Notes: generated by a model from the letters alone, not told the origin. Counted from the first letter of the stretch, positions 35,423 through 45,332 are shown. The stretch: DNA of 64,000 bases from Lachnospiraceae bacterium UBA4364 (GCA_002393955.1 DGSK01000029.1:34122-98121), one strand, 5' to 3'. Translations and numbers: made by a program.

Positions 35423-37237
35423 ATGAAGAGCATCTCTGACATACTGAAAAAAATACATTACGTAATGACCTCGAAGCAGAAGCTCCAGTATATTTTTGTA
35501 ATGCTGGTTGCTCTGGTAGGGTCTTTTTGTGAACTGATAAGCGTTTCTGCGGTATTGCCTTTCATCCAGTCCGTAATGATGCCGGATGCCCTTGTAAACG
35601 AATGGTATTACAAGATAGTAGCCCGCTATATCTATTTCGACAGCCAGACCAAAACAGTTACCGTTTTCGGCGTACTCATAATCATCGTATTCATAGTAAA
35701 GAACCTTTATCTTATGTTTTCCTCCTATGTGCAGTCCTGGTATTCCACTACTGTGCAGAGGGATCTTTCCATAAAGATGGAAAAAGCTTACCTTAACAGC
35801 TCATATCTGTTTCACTTAGGTGTTAATTCATCGCTGTTAATAAGGAGCATACGTCAGGATGTTGATGGTGTATTTGCCTTGTTCCTCCATCTGTTCCGTA
35901 TATTCGCAGAATCATTTACGGTGCTTGCTATTACTGTCTATCTGGTAACTCTTGATCCGGTGCTTGCATTTTCACTTGCGGCAATACTTGGTTCCTGCAT
36001 GATGCTGATCTTTTTCGGCTTAAAAGGCCTTATAAAGAAGTTCGGAAAGATTGGCGCAGAATATGACACAAAGATGTACCAGTATCTTAATCAGGCCTTC
36101 AATGGTATAAAAGAGATAATGGTAATGAACAGGCAGGAGTATTTCTCACAGAGTTTTGAGGAAGCCTGTACCATAAGCGCAAAGACCATGAGACGGAACG
36201 GTTTCTTAAACAGTATCCCGTCATATATATATGAGATAGCATGTGTGGGCGGTCTGATAGGTATAGTGGTACTAAGAATCAACAGTTCCGAAGATGTTTC
36301 TGAAATGCTGACCAAAGTGGCAATCGTTGCCGTAGCGGCCTTCAGGCTCTTCCCGGCTGTGGGACGTCTTACGAATGCCATGAATTCCGTTCTTTATAAT
36401 AAGCCCAGGCTCGATTCCACTTATGATATGTTAAAGCTCCTTGAAGAGACGGAAATGTACAGGGTTAAGCATATCGATGAATCCAACTATGTTCCTCTGG
36501 AATTTGAAAAGGAGCTTGTGGTTGATAATATCAATATGAAATACCCTGCCGGTGATGAAAATGTCCTTGAGCATTTGTCCATGACCATAAAGAAGGGAAG
36601 CTCCGTTGCTTTCATCGGCCCTTCCGGCGCGGGAAAGACAACCCTCGCGGATGTTATCTTAGGTCTGCTCAAACCCCAGGAAGGTCATGTGATGTCCGAC
36701 GGTACAGACATATATGAAAATCTCCCCAAGTGGGCGAGGATAATAGGTTATGTTCCCCAGACAGTATATCTTACGGATGATACCATAAGGAACAACGTGG
36801 CCTTTGGTATATATGAGAATGAGATAGATGAGGATGAAGTGTGGCGCGCACTGGAGGAGGCTCAGTTAGCCGATTTCGTAAAGCACCTGCATGACGGACT
36901 GGATACCATGGTGGGTGAGAGAGGCGTAAGGCTTTCCGGCGGACAGAGGCAGAGGATAGCCATTGCCAGGGCTCTATACCAGAATCCATCGATCCTTGTA
37001 CTGGATGAGGCTACAAGTGCGCTGGATACGGAGACGGAAACTGCTGTTATGGAGGCTATAGATTCCCTGCATGGAGTTAAGACCATGATAATCGTAGCAC
37101 ATCGTCTTACCACTATAAGGAACTGTGATGAGATATTTGAGATAAAGGACGGCAGGGCTGTAAAGCGTGATAAGGAAGAAGTGATCCGGGCTGCCTATGA
37201 AGAGATAGAAAATGCAGTTGCGGAGGATGGTAACTGA
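35423..37237 (+). CDS. PglK-like ABC transporter, copy 3
   Basis: 604 residues. Six membrane helices occupy the first 320 residues; the opening FCELISVSAVLPFIQSVMMP is a variant of the PglK-type motif. The ATPase domain has GPSGAGKTT, LSGGQRQRIAIARALY, ILVLDEATSALD and AHRLTTIR. GAGGA precedes the ATG, close after RNA copy B. The following GT4 gene overlaps by one base (TGATG). Transporter followed by coupled GT4 repeats the arrangement at 26824-29788, so the two pairs may be old duplicates. Proposed role: flipping of a lipid-linked oligosaccharide. Confidence 0.9.
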   Translation: MKSISDILKKIHYVMTSKQKLQYIFVMLVALVGSFCELISVSAVLPFIQSVMMPDALVNEWYYKIVARYIYFDSQTKTVTVFGVLIIIVFIVKNLYLMFSSYVQSWYSTTVQRDLSIKMEKAYLNSSYLFHLGVNSSLLIRSIRQDVDGVFALFLHLFRIFAESFTVLAITVYLVTLDPVLAFSLAAILGSCMMLIFFGLKGLIKKFGKIGAEYDTKMYQYLNQAFNGIKEIMVMNRQEYFSQSFEEACTISAKTMRRNGFLNSIPSYIYEIACVGGLIGIVVLRINSSEDVSEMLTKVAIVAVAAFRLFPAVGRLTNAMNSVLYNKPRLDSTYDMLKLLEETEMYRVKHIDESNYVPLEFEKELVVDNINMKYPAGDENVLEHLSMTIKKGSSVAFIGPSGAGKTTLADVILGLLKPQEGHVMSDGTDIYENLPKWARIIGYVPQTVYLTDDTIRNNVAFGIYENEIDEDEVWRALEEAQLADFVKHLHDGLDTMVGERGVRLSGGQRQRIAIARALYQNPSILVLDEATSALDTETETAVMEAIDSLHGVKTMIIVAHRLTTIRNCDEIFEIKDGRAVKRDKEEVIRAAYEEIENAVAEDGN

Positions 37238-38463
37238 TGGTAAGGGTTCTTCTGCTTACCCATTATGACAACATGTATGGTGCCAATAAAGCACTTCTTA
37301 AGCTGGTGCTTAAGATGCATGCAAGCGGAAGATATGAGCCCACAGTAGTGATACCTGCTAAAGGCAGCTTTACGGATATTCTTGATAAAGAGGGAATATC
37401 TTATTTTGTGTGTCCCATAACCCAGTGGCAGGCTGTTTATGCCGAAGCTCTTAGTTTTGAGATAAAAAAGAATAAGAGAAAAAAAGCCATATCAAATGAG
37501 CTGGAGACCCTGTATAAGCATTTTAAGGATGCCCCGCCTGACATCATACATTCCAATTCCAGTGTGATAGGGACAGGAGCAATGCTTGCAAAGCGTTTTG
37601 GGTGCAGGCATATCTGGCACATAAGGGAATTTGCCAGAGAGCATTATGGGATGAGGTATTTTTATCCCGAGAGTATAGTTAAGGAATATTATGAAAAAGC
37701 GGACAGAGTGATCGCAATATCCGAAGCTGTCCGTGATTCTGTGGAAAAGAAATATCCCGGAGCGCATACGACCGTTGTGTATGACGGGATAGAGACGTTG
37801 CTTACAGAAGAAGCGCCTACGCTTTGCAGGGCAGGCTTGAGGACAGCGGGTGGATCAGGTGAGGGTGGAACCGGTTCGGATTCCCGGAACTCTTACCACG
37901 CCGGAGATAATGTGACCCGGTTTCTTTACACCGGCTATATCTTTCCTGCCAAGCATCAGCTGGATCTGCTTAAGGCGGCTGTTGTGTTGATTAATAACGG
38001 CTGTTCTGCATTTCATATAACATTCGCCGGCAATGGCGATGAAAGATACTGCAGGACACTGGAAAGCTATATAAAAAAGAATAAGCTTGAAAATCATGTG
38101 ACAATGACAGGGTTTACGGATAATGTCCCTGATCTGATAAAAAAGAGCGATGTGGGAGTTATTGCCTCTGAATATGAAGGCTTCGGTCTGGTGACAGCGG
38201 AATATATGCTGGGAGGGCTGCCTGTGCTGGGCAGAAGATCCGGTGCAACACCGGAGATAATCCTTGACGGTGCCACCGGTTTTTTGTTTGATGACGTAAG
38301 CGGACTGGCAAAACTTATGCAGAGATTTATCGACGTACCTGAGCTGGGGAAAACCATGGGAGAAAAAGGCAGGGAACGTGTAACGCAGTGCTTTACTGCC
38401 GAGAAGAATGCCGATGGTGTGATGGCCGTTTATGATGAAGTGATGAAAGAGACAGGTAAGTAA
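37237..38463 (+). CDS. GT4 family glycosyltransferase
   Basis: 408 residues. VRVLLLTHYDNMYGANKALLKL opens a GT-B N-terminal domain, IIHSNSS and WHIREFAREHYG are GT4-like, and EYEGFGLVTAEYMLGGLPVL is the donor-site Ex7E segment. Between the two Rossmann domains (about residues 193-228) lies a Gly/Ser/Arg-rich low-complexity insert (TAGGSGEGGTGSDSRN) that is not expected in the fold. It is coupled to the ABC transporter by a one-base overlap. It probably builds the oligosaccharide that this transporter moves. Confidence 0.88.
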   Translation: MVRVLLLTHYDNMYGANKALLKLVLKMHASGRYEPTVVIPAKGSFTDILDKEGISYFVCPITQWQAVYAEALSFEIKKNKRKKAISNELETLYKHFKDAPPDIIHSNSSVIGTGAMLAKRFGCRHIWHIREFAREHYGMRYFYPESIVKEYYEKADRVIAISEAVRDSVEKKYPGAHTTVVYDGIETLLTEEAPTLCRAGLRTAGGSGEGGTGSDSRNSYHAGDNVTRFLYTGYIFPAKHQLDLLKAAVVLINNGCSAFHITFAGNGDERYCRTLESYIKKNKLENHVTMTGFTDNVPDLIKKSDVGVIASEYEGFGLVTAEYMLGGLPVLGRRSGATPEIILDGATGFLFDDVSGLAKLMQRFIDVPELGKTMGEKGRERVTQCFTAEKNADGVMAVYDEVMKETGK

Positions 38464-38468
38464 CAGTC

Positions 38469-39638
38469 TTGAAAGATAGTGTTGTAAAAAAGGATTTTGA
38501 TGGTTTTGAAATAAGAAAAAGAATATCGAATGTTCTTTTTTGGATTGGAATGGTATGTGAACTGATCGTGTCGCCCTCCGGATATGCTTTTGGATGGTAC
38601 CATGAGAAGGTATACATAGTTGTTGGAATGGTCTGTTTAGCTCTTTCGATACTCTGTGTTCCTGAATTCAGGAAGAACTGGAAGCTGTATGTTTTATGTG
38701 GCGCTTATGGTCTGGTATGCTATTATTTCCAGCATTCCGCTTTGGTACTGAGGATTGCACTGGCATTGCTGGCGGGAAGAAGGCAGAAAAGAGAACATGT
38801 GGTAAGGTTCTTCTTTTACGGCACTTTGTTCATAGTGGTTTATGCCGCAGTATTGTCCATGCTTGGGCTGCATAATACGGTTTCAATGACGGACTACTTC
38901 AGAAGTGAAGAAGAGACCAGATTGTGTCTTGGCTTCTTTCATCCGAACAGTCTTTCATTTTTTGTTTATCGGGTGTATATACTGGGCTGTTTCCTGCTGG
39001 ATAGGGAATTTAAATGGAAGACTGTATGTTTCTGCCTGCTGACTGTATTTTGTGGAACTCTGATAGTTATGTCTGCTTCTAAAATGGGCATAGCGGCGCT
39101 GCTGTTGACGGTTTTTATGTGTGCGGTAAAAAGATTCCTTCCAGACAAAATTGCCGGAATGGTTTTGTTCGTTATAAGTATAGCTTCAGCAGCGACACAG
39201 ATGCTTTTGGTCATTGTATATATGCTTGTAACTGTTCCGCAACCTAATTTTGGTGAGCAGAAAAATCTGTGGGATTTATTGGATAATATAACTACCGGAA
39301 GACTGTGGGGGGCTGCGGAGGTACTTCAGCAGAACCGGTTCAATCTGTTTGGGATTAAGATCGTTGAGACTTTGACGGAGATGGGATTTGCAAATGCCGT
39401 AATACAGCAAGGATTTGTATTTTTCCTTTTGTATTCGGTATTATTTATTATTCTTTGCATAAAGGCTTATAAATACAGGGGGGAGGCAGCGCAGGTGGTA
39501 TTCGCAGAAAGTGCTGCGTATTCAATGGGTGAAAGTTACCTGGCATATTTTAATAAGAACCCCTTATGGTTGATGCTGATCGGTTACGAGAATCTTATAG
39601 AAGAAAAAAATGGAGAAGATCCAGAGCAAAAGCCATAA
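38469..39638 (+). CDS. O-antigen polymerase/ligase-like (Wzy-like) membrane protein
   Basis: 389 residues with about ten membrane helices. The large outside loop carries RLCLGFFHPNSLSFFVYRV, matching the RxxxGfxHPN segment found in many Wzy polymerases and WaaL ligases. It has the usual size of that group. It would join flipped repeat units outside the membrane. The start is a TTG at 38469 with no strong ribosome binding site, six bases after the GT4 stop, so translation may be coupled; the exact start is uncertain. The family call rests on topology plus this loop. Confidence 0.6.
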   Translation: MKDSVVKKDFDGFEIRKRISNVLFWIGMVCELIVSPSGYAFGWYHEKVYIVVGMVCLALSILCVPEFRKNWKLYVLCGAYGLVCYYFQHSALVLRIALALLAGRRQKREHVVRFFFYGTLFIVVYAAVLSMLGLHNTVSMTDYFRSEEETRLCLGFFHPNSLSFFVYRVYILGCFLLDREFKWKTVCFCLLTVFCGTLIVMSASKMGIAALLLTVFMCAVKRFLPDKIAGMVLFVISIASAATQMLLVIVYMLVTVPQPNFGEQKNLWDLLDNITTGRLWGAAEVLQQNRFNLFGIKIVETLTEMGFANAVIQQGFVFFLLYSVLFIILCIKAYKYRGEAAQVVFAESAAYSMGESYLAYFNKNPLWLMLIGYENLIEEKNGEDPEQKP

Positions 39639-39660
39639 TATCTCTTTGTGGAGGGCATAG

Positions 39661-40668
39661 ATGAAAAAGATAAAAATTGATTTTATAGATTTCTGGTCTG
39701 ATCTTGATAAGACTGATAACCTTTTTTATAACACGCTCTGCAGATACTATGATGTGGAGTTAAGCGATACGCCGGACTATGTTTTCTGCAGCTGTTTTTC
39801 GGAGACGCATTTTAATTATCAGGACTGCGTGAAGATTTATTTTACCGGTGAAAATATAATACCGGATTTTAACCTTTACGACTATGCAATGGGCTTTCAT
39901 TACATAGATTTTGAGGATCGCTATTTAAGGCTGCCTTTATATGCCCTTTATTCCAAAGATAAGGTTATAGAGCCGGCCCTTAAGAAGCATACCTACAGCG
40001 ATGATTACTATCTTTCAAAAAAGAAATTCTGCAACCGTGTGGTATCCAATCCTTATGCAATGGGAGAGCGTGATGAGATGTATCTGAAGCTTTCCGAATA
40101 TAAGCAGGTTGACTCCGGCGGAAGATACAGGAACAACGTAGGCGGACCCGTTGATGACAAGATTGCTTTTGAGAAAGACTATCGGTTTACTCTTGCCTTT
40201 GAGAATTCCGGCATGAGCGGATATACAACTGAGAAGATACTGGAGGCTTTTGCAGGAGATACCATTCCCATCTATTGGGGGAATCCTAGGATAAAGGAGG
40301 AATTCAATCCGGAGTCTTTTATAGATGCTTCATCATTTGGAAGCGTGGAAGCCGCTATCGAGGAAGTAAAGAGAATAGATGCGGATGACGAGCTTTTCCT
40401 CAAAATGGTTAAGGCACCCATCCTTACCGATGATACAAGTGCCAAGAAGATCTTGAGCGATGATTTCGCTGATGCGTTTCTGCGGAACATATTTGATCAG
40501 GATATTAAGAATGCAAAGCGCAGAAATATGGTATATATCGGCAGGGACTATCAGAAAAAGCTGAAGGATGCCAAGAAAGTACAGCGTGCTTTGGATGTGG
40601 TAAAAAAGCCAATGCATATGATGAACAAGATGAAGGCACAGATGAAGACCAAAGAGAAACTGGTATAA
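39661..40668 (+). CDS. Alpha-1,3-fucosyltransferase family protein (GT10)
   Basis: 335 residues. The donor-binding core FTLAFENSGMSGYTTEKILEA, followed by DTIPIYWGNP, is diagnostic of GT10 fucosyltransferases (FENS...YTTEK...PIYWG). The N-terminal acceptor domain is shorter than in eukaryotes, as in bacterial members. A basic C-terminal tail (KDAKKVQRALDVVKK, then KMKAQMKTKEK) resembles the membrane-binding tail of Helicobacter enzymes. It should transfer L-fucose from GDP-fucose, though no GDP-fucose synthesis gene is in the window. GTGGAGGG precedes the ATG. A short repeat lies in the gap after it. Confidence 0.9.
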   Translation: MKKIKIDFIDFWSDLDKTDNLFYNTLCRYYDVELSDTPDYVFCSCFSETHFNYQDCVKIYFTGENIIPDFNLYDYAMGFHYIDFEDRYLRLPLYALYSKDKVIEPALKKHTYSDDYYLSKKKFCNRVVSNPYAMGERDEMYLKLSEYKQVDSGGRYRNNVGGPVDDKIAFEKDYRFTLAFENSGMSGYTTEKILEAFAGDTIPIYWGNPRIKEEFNPESFIDASSFGSVEAAIEEVKRIDADDELFLKMVKAPILTDDTSAKKILSDDFADAFLRNIFDQDIKNAKRRNMVYIGRDYQKKLKDAKKVQRALDVVKKPMHMMNKMKAQMKTKEKLV

Positions 40669-40707
40669 AGGTCGGAACGATGAGTGGTACCACATTCAGG
40701 CAAGTTA

Positions 40708-40750
40708 CCGGTGTGAGTAAATTAGTGGTATACAACGAACGGGAAGTTTT
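40708..40750 (+). repeat. Short intergenic repeat, copy 1
   Basis: A 43-base segment beginning CCGGTGTGAG and ending CGGGAAGTTTT matches a segment at 53399-53441 at about 34 of 43 positions by eye. Both lie just after a gene and 30-45 bases before the next. It has little internal pairing. Origin and role are unknown. Confidence 0.5.
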
Positions 40751-40779
40751 AGTAAGTAGATAATCGGAAAAGTGACGGA

Positions 40780-42174
40780 ATGACAAAGAATAAAACGGCT
40801 GACAATATTCAGACAGAAACTGCACAATCAGATAAAAGCTCAGGCAAAAAAAATCACTATCTCCGTATGATGATCGTTACGGCTGTTTTTTTCTTTGCCA
40901 TGCACCTTACTTTTGTGGGCTTTACAAATGATGATTCCTATTTTGTACAGCTTAGACAGGACTGGTCTTCCCTGACAGAACTGCTGCTTTTCAGATACAG
41001 GACGGATTCTTCGAGAGTACTGTCGGAGGCAATACTCTTTACCCTGATAAAGATGCCTTTTATCGTCTGGCAGATACTGGATACCCTTATCTGTATCCTT
41101 ATCGCACACAGCGCATCAGTTATCCTGGTAAATGATAAGTATGACAAAAAGAATTACCTGATATTCGGGCTTTTTGCCTGCTATCCCTATATGCATATGG
41201 GGTCTGCGGGATGGATATGTACATCCCTTAATTACATCTGGCCCCTTGCGGCATTCCTGTATGCCCTGAGCTGCAGCATGAGGAGATACCGGGGTGAAAA
41301 AGTCAGTGGGGGCGCCGTCAGGTGCGGACTTATAGCGCTTGTGTTTGCGGCGAACTGCGAGCAGTCTGCTACGGTAGTCATAATGTCATTTGCCCTTGTA
41401 TTATGGTTTATGATAAAAGAGAAAAAAAGCAAATGGTTTGAGATAACTGCTCTCTGCATAGGGATCTTTGGTCTTATCTTTGCCCTGTCAGCTCCCGGCA
41501 ATGAAGAACGCACCGCAATGGAAGCGGCAAACTGGATGCCGGAATTCTTTGACCTTTCCATTTTTGAAAAGGCGAGACTCTGCAGCGTGTTCGTATTCGA
41601 ACATTTTGTTGCGATACCTGATGTGATATTCTTTCTGTTTTCTCTTCTGCTGTTATTCGCCGGGATCAAAAAGGAGAATAAGCTGTGGGTGCGTATCGTA
41701 TCTTTCGTGCCGCTTGTAACCGATGTTATTTTCACCTCTGTATACTTTGTGATCGATTTCATCATCGGTCATAAGAGGAATTACGATTTTTCATTTCCGT
41801 CTGTGTATATGACGGATGCAAAGACTGCATTCATACAGCTGTCTGAAGTGGCGGGACTTGTGATATACATAGCTGCTGCGGTGATCGTGCTCTGGAATGT
41901 GGGAATTGACTTTAATGAAAAACTTATCAGCATATGGTGTGTGGGTGTGGGTTTTGCCGTGAGGATGGCACTCATGCTTTCGCCGACTATGTTTGCCTCC
42001 TGGCACCGTGTTCTTATATTTATGTATTTTGCATTTTTAGCTGACAGTTATCTGTTATACAAAAAGCTGGATAAGAAATGGCAGAAATACCTGGTATATG
42101 CTGTTATCGTAATCGGTATCATAGCAAACCTTATACTTACTGTGGGGCTGCAGATCAGAAAGGCCGGAATGTGA
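40780..42174 (+). CDS. Polytopic membrane protein, DUF6056-like (possible GT-C)
   Basis: 464 residues with about eleven helices and little soluble sequence. The first outside loop TNDDSYFVQL carries an acidic DD pair, followed by TDSSRVLSEAI, then GWICTSLNYIWPL and SAPGNEERTA. This order (DD...SR...NYxWP...PGN.R) matches my memory of DUF6056 proteins, which are found in polysaccharide loci and look like GT-C enzymes. Function is not established. The MBOAT gene starts one base after its stop codon, so the two are surely co-transcribed. Confidence 0.6.
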   Translation: MTKNKTADNIQTETAQSDKSSGKKNHYLRMMIVTAVFFFAMHLTFVGFTNDDSYFVQLRQDWSSLTELLLFRYRTDSSRVLSEAILFTLIKMPFIVWQILDTLICILIAHSASVILVNDKYDKKNYLIFGLFACYPYMHMGSAGWICTSLNYIWPLAAFLYALSCSMRRYRGEKVSGGAVRCGLIALVFAANCEQSATVVIMSFALVLWFMIKEKKSKWFEITALCIGIFGLIFALSAPGNEERTAMEAANWMPEFFDLSIFEKARLCSVFVFEHFVAIPDVIFFLFSLLLLFAGIKKENKLWVRIVSFVPLVTDVIFTSVYFVIDFIIGHKRNYDFSFPSVYMTDAKTAFIQLSEVAGLVIYIAAAVIVLWNVGIDFNEKLISIWCVGVGFAVRMALMLSPTMFASWHRVLIFMYFAFLADSYLLYKKLDKKWQKYLVYAVIVIGIIANLILTVGLQIRKAGM

Positions 42175-42175
42175 A

Positions 42176-43609
42176 ATGACCTTTACGACGCTTACATTTG
42201 CATATTTCTTCATTGCGGTTTTCCTGCTTTACTATATAGTGCCTAAGAAATGGCAGTGGATCGTTACCCTTCTGGCTTCTATGGTTTTCTATTTTGAAGC
42301 CGGAATACCGGGGTTCATTATGATGCTCTTAAGCGTCATGGTCAGCTGGGCTTCTGCGCTGTTTATAGAAAAGGCAAAGAATAAGGCATCCCTTATTTTT
42401 GCAGTGTCCGTACTGATATTTATTGTTGTTTTGGTTCTTATGCGTACCCCCTTCGGTTCCCTGGTAATGCCTCTGGGGCTTTCTTTCTACACGCTGCAGT
42501 GTATCGGATATGTGACGGAGGTCTACCGCGGCTCCACTGATGCCCAGAAGAATCCCCTCCGGGTACTTCTGTATGTATCATTCTTCCCGCATATACTTCA
42601 GGGACCTTTCGAAGATTACAATGAACTAAAGTCAAGGCTTGAGGAAGGCCATGATTTTGATTATGCGAATGTCTGCAATGGTGCCGGAAGGTTTGCGCTG
42701 GGGCTTTTAAAGAAGCTGGTGCTGGCAGACCGCATAGGTTATGTTGTGGATCCGGTTTTTGAGGACGCCTCCGGTTACTATGGTTTTACCATTGTTTTCG
42801 TGATGGCTCTTTATACAATACAGCTCTATGCTGATTTTTCCGGATATATGGATATGGCCGTGGGGATGTCTAAAATGCTGGGGATAGAGATAAGGGAAAA
42901 CTTCAATGTCCCCTATGCCTCTAAGTCTATGGCTGAGTTTTGGCGCAGATGGCATATGTCTCTTGGCCTGTGGTTCAAGGTTTATGTTTTCTATCCGATG
43001 CTAAGGACTAAGCTCTGCTCCGGCATAAGCTCGCATTTCAAAAAAAAGAAAAACAAATATCTGATGAAAACACTTCCCACCGCCATTGCTCTGACGGTGA
43101 ACTGGACGATGATAGGACTTTGGCACGGCTTTGATGCCAATTATCTGTGTTATGACTGGTTTTGCGGAGCCGTGATCATATTCTCGGAATTTTTGCGCCC
43201 TGTCTATGCATCGGTAAATGATAAAGCGCCGAAGATATTTAAGACGAAATTCATGGATGTGCTCAGGGTAGTGCGCACCTTTATCATAGTGATGTTCAGT
43301 TTCATGATGTTCAGGCCGGCAGAGCTTTCCACATCATTTCTTATGATGAGGGAAATATTTATCAAGGCAGACATAAGCGGCTGTGCAAATTTTATATACC
43401 ATAATGTCTATGACCTGTTTCTGATCCTGGTTCCTTTTGTGATACTCCTGATCGTGGATATATTCAGGTACAGGGAAAAGGATATCCTGACGATGATACA
43501 TTCGCTGAATCCCGTATTACGGTGGTGCATCTACATAGCTGTGGCTTTACTGATATATGTGTGCAAGGGAGACCGCAGTGCCGCAGGCTTCGCATATTAC
43601 ATTTTCTGA
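42176..43609 (+). CDS. MBOAT-family O-acyltransferase (AlgI-like)
   Basis: 477 residues, about eleven helices. FFPHILQGPFEDYNEL, FSGYMDMAVGMSKMLG, EFWRRWHMSLGLWFK and, near H317, GLWHGFDANYL are the conserved segments of AlgI/DltB-type MBOAT proteins, including the catalytic His in WHG. These enzymes move an acyl group across or to the outer face of the membrane onto a sugar or polymer. The next gene encodes an FkbH-like protein seven bases downstream and an acyl carrier protein follows, so the acyl donor may be an ACP thioester as in the Dlt system. This is inference from context. Confidence 0.92.
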   Translation: MTFTTLTFAYFFIAVFLLYYIVPKKWQWIVTLLASMVFYFEAGIPGFIMMLLSVMVSWASALFIEKAKNKASLIFAVSVLIFIVVLVLMRTPFGSLVMPLGLSFYTLQCIGYVTEVYRGSTDAQKNPLRVLLYVSFFPHILQGPFEDYNELKSRLEEGHDFDYANVCNGAGRFALGLLKKLVLADRIGYVVDPVFEDASGYYGFTIVFVMALYTIQLYADFSGYMDMAVGMSKMLGIEIRENFNVPYASKSMAEFWRRWHMSLGLWFKVYVFYPMLRTKLCSGISSHFKKKKNKYLMKTLPTAIALTVNWTMIGLWHGFDANYLCYDWFCGAVIIFSEFLRPVYASVNDKAPKIFKTKFMDVLRVVRTFIIVMFSFMMFRPAELSTSFLMMREIFIKADISGCANFIYHNVYDLFLILVPFVILLIVDIFRYREKDILTMIHSLNPVLRWCIYIAVALLIYVCKGDRSAAGFAYYIF

Positions 43610-43616
43610 GGTGATT

Positions 43617-45332
43617 ATGAGTACTTTTATCGAACTGAAAAAAAATCTGAAAAAAGACATGACGGGGCTTCCGGAGATAAGGATGGCTATAACAGGCGAC
43701 TGTGCCACACAGCATCTTGCAACTGCTGTAGCGGGAGCTGCGTATGAGCATGGATTTCATATGTCCGTGTTTGATGCCGACTATGATGAGATCAGGGCAC
43801 AGATAACCGATCCTTCGTCGGAACTTTATGAAAGTGATCCGGAAGCGGTGCTCATAGATATGTGCACGGAAAAGCTCTATGCGGATTTCTGCAGCCTTTC
43901 GGTGGAATCAAGAAAGACTTTTGCTGAGGAGAAAGCAGATCAGATAGCGGGATACTGGGAGATGCTTTTAAGCAATGCTAAGTGCAAAGTTCTGCAGTTT
44001 AATTTTCCTGAAAGAGATGACCGCGTATTCGGGAATTATGCAAATTCCGTGGAGACATCGTTTATCTTCCAGCAGAGGAAGCTTAACCTAATGCTTATGG
44101 AAGAGGCTTCAAAGCATCCCGGAGTATATATCATAGACCTTGATTCTCTGCAGAGCCGTGTAGGTTTGGAGAGGTTCTGCGACAGCAAGCTTTATTTTGC
44201 GGCCAGGATGCCCTATTCCACAGAAATCCTTCCTGTGATAGCGGAAGAAATTTTGAAGGTGATATGTGCAATGAAGGGCAGCATAAAGAAATGCGTGGTC
44301 CTTGATCTGGACAATACTCTCTGGGGCGGCGTAGTTGGTGATGACGGACTGGAAGGAATCCAGATAGGTGAGCTGGGCATAGGAAGAGCCTTTCAGGAAT
44401 TTCAGGTCTGGCTTAAGGAATTAAAAAAACGCGGAATTCTGCTTGCGATATGCAGCAAGAATGATGAGGATAAGGCAAAGGAACCCTTTGAAAAACATCC
44501 GGAAATGGTACTTCATCTTGAGGATATAGCCTGCTTTGTTGCAAACTGGGAAGACAAGGCTTCGAATATAAGACATATCCGTGATACCCTTAATCTCGGA
44601 ATGGACAGCTTTGTATTCATCGATGATAATCCATTCGAGCGAAACCTGGTGAGGGAGCTTATCCCTGACATAACTGTTCCCGAAATGCCCGAGGATCCTG
44701 CAGAATACCTGAATTATCTTAAAAGCCTGAACCTGTTTGAAACTGTTGCTTTCAGTGCAGAGGATGCCGGAAGGACAGACCAGTACAGGGCAGAGGCTAA
44801 ACGTACTAAGGCACGTGAAAGCTTCGGAAGCTACGAGGATTATCTGAAGGACCTTCAGATGGAAGCCTATGCCGGTCCGTTTGATAAATTCCATTATCCC
44901 AGGATCGCACAGCTGACCCAGCGCTCCAACCAGTTTAATCTGCGCACCGTCCGCTATACCCAGGAGGAGATAGAAGCCCTTGCGTCAGACGATTCCTACA
45001 TCACCCTCTATTTCACCCTTAAGGACCGCTTCGGTGACCATGGCCTGGTAAGCGTGGTCATAATGAAGAAGGAAGAGGGCTACGCCTTCGTAGACACCTG
45101 GCTCATGAGCTGTCGCGTCCTCAAACGCACCATGGAAGACTACATTGTAAACACGATCGTCTCCACTGCCAAATCCAACGGATTTAATGAAATCCGCGCT
45201 GAGTATATACCCACTGCTAAGAATGCCATGGTTAAAGATATCTATAAAGAAAAGGGCTTTACAGAGACCGACCCCGGCAAATATGTCTGTAGGGTGGAGG
45301 AATATCAGCCCGGAGCGACGTATATTAAATAG
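43617..45332 (+). CDS. FkbH-like HAD-IIIC family protein
   Basis: 571 residues from ATG 43617, which follows GAGGTG; a longer frame reaches back into the MBOAT gene but lacks support. Residues 20-215 look like the SGNH-like N-terminal part (ITGDCATQHLATAV). The HAD core has VVLDLDNTLWGGVVGDDG (D230xD232), ICSKND and FIDDNPFERNLVRE. The C-terminal GNAT-like part has KDRFGDHGLVSVV and MSCRVLKRTMED. FkbH/OzmB-type enzymes take 1,3-bisphosphoglycerate and load glyceryl onto an ACP. With an ACP and MBOAT beside it, a glyceryl- or derived acyl-ACP for glycan acylation is plausible. Confidence 0.9.
   Translation: MSTFIELKKNLKKDMTGLPEIRMAITGDCATQHLATAVAGAAYEHGFHMSVFDADYDEIRAQITDPSSELYESDPEAVLIDMCTEKLYADFCSLSVESRKTFAEEKADQIAGYWEMLLSNAKCKVLQFNFPERDDRVFGNYANSVETSFIFQQRKLNLMLMEEASKHPGVYIIDLDSLQSRVGLERFCDSKLYFAARMPYSTEILPVIAEEILKVICAMKGSIKKCVVLDLDNTLWGGVVGDDGLEGIQIGELGIGRAFQEFQVWLKELKKRGILLAICSKNDEDKAKEPFEKHPEMVLHLEDIACFVANWEDKASNIRHIRDTLNLGMDSFVFIDDNPFERNLVRELIPDITVPEMPEDPAEYLNYLKSLNLFETVAFSAEDAGRTDQYRAEAKRTKARESFGSYEDYLKDLQMEAYAGPFDKFHYPRIAQLTQRSNQFNLRTVRYTQEEIEALASDDSYITLYFTLKDRFGDHGLVSVVIMKKEEGYAFVDTWLMSCRVLKRTMEDYIVNTIVSTAKSNGFNEIRAEYIPTAKNAMVKDIYKEKGFTETDPGKYVCRVEEYQPGATYIK

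Noticed and set aside
43557..43616. Upstream extension of the FkbH-like protein
   Set aside because: It overlaps the MBOAT gene by more than 50 bases; ATG 43617 has a GAGGTG site and starts right after the MBOAT stop.
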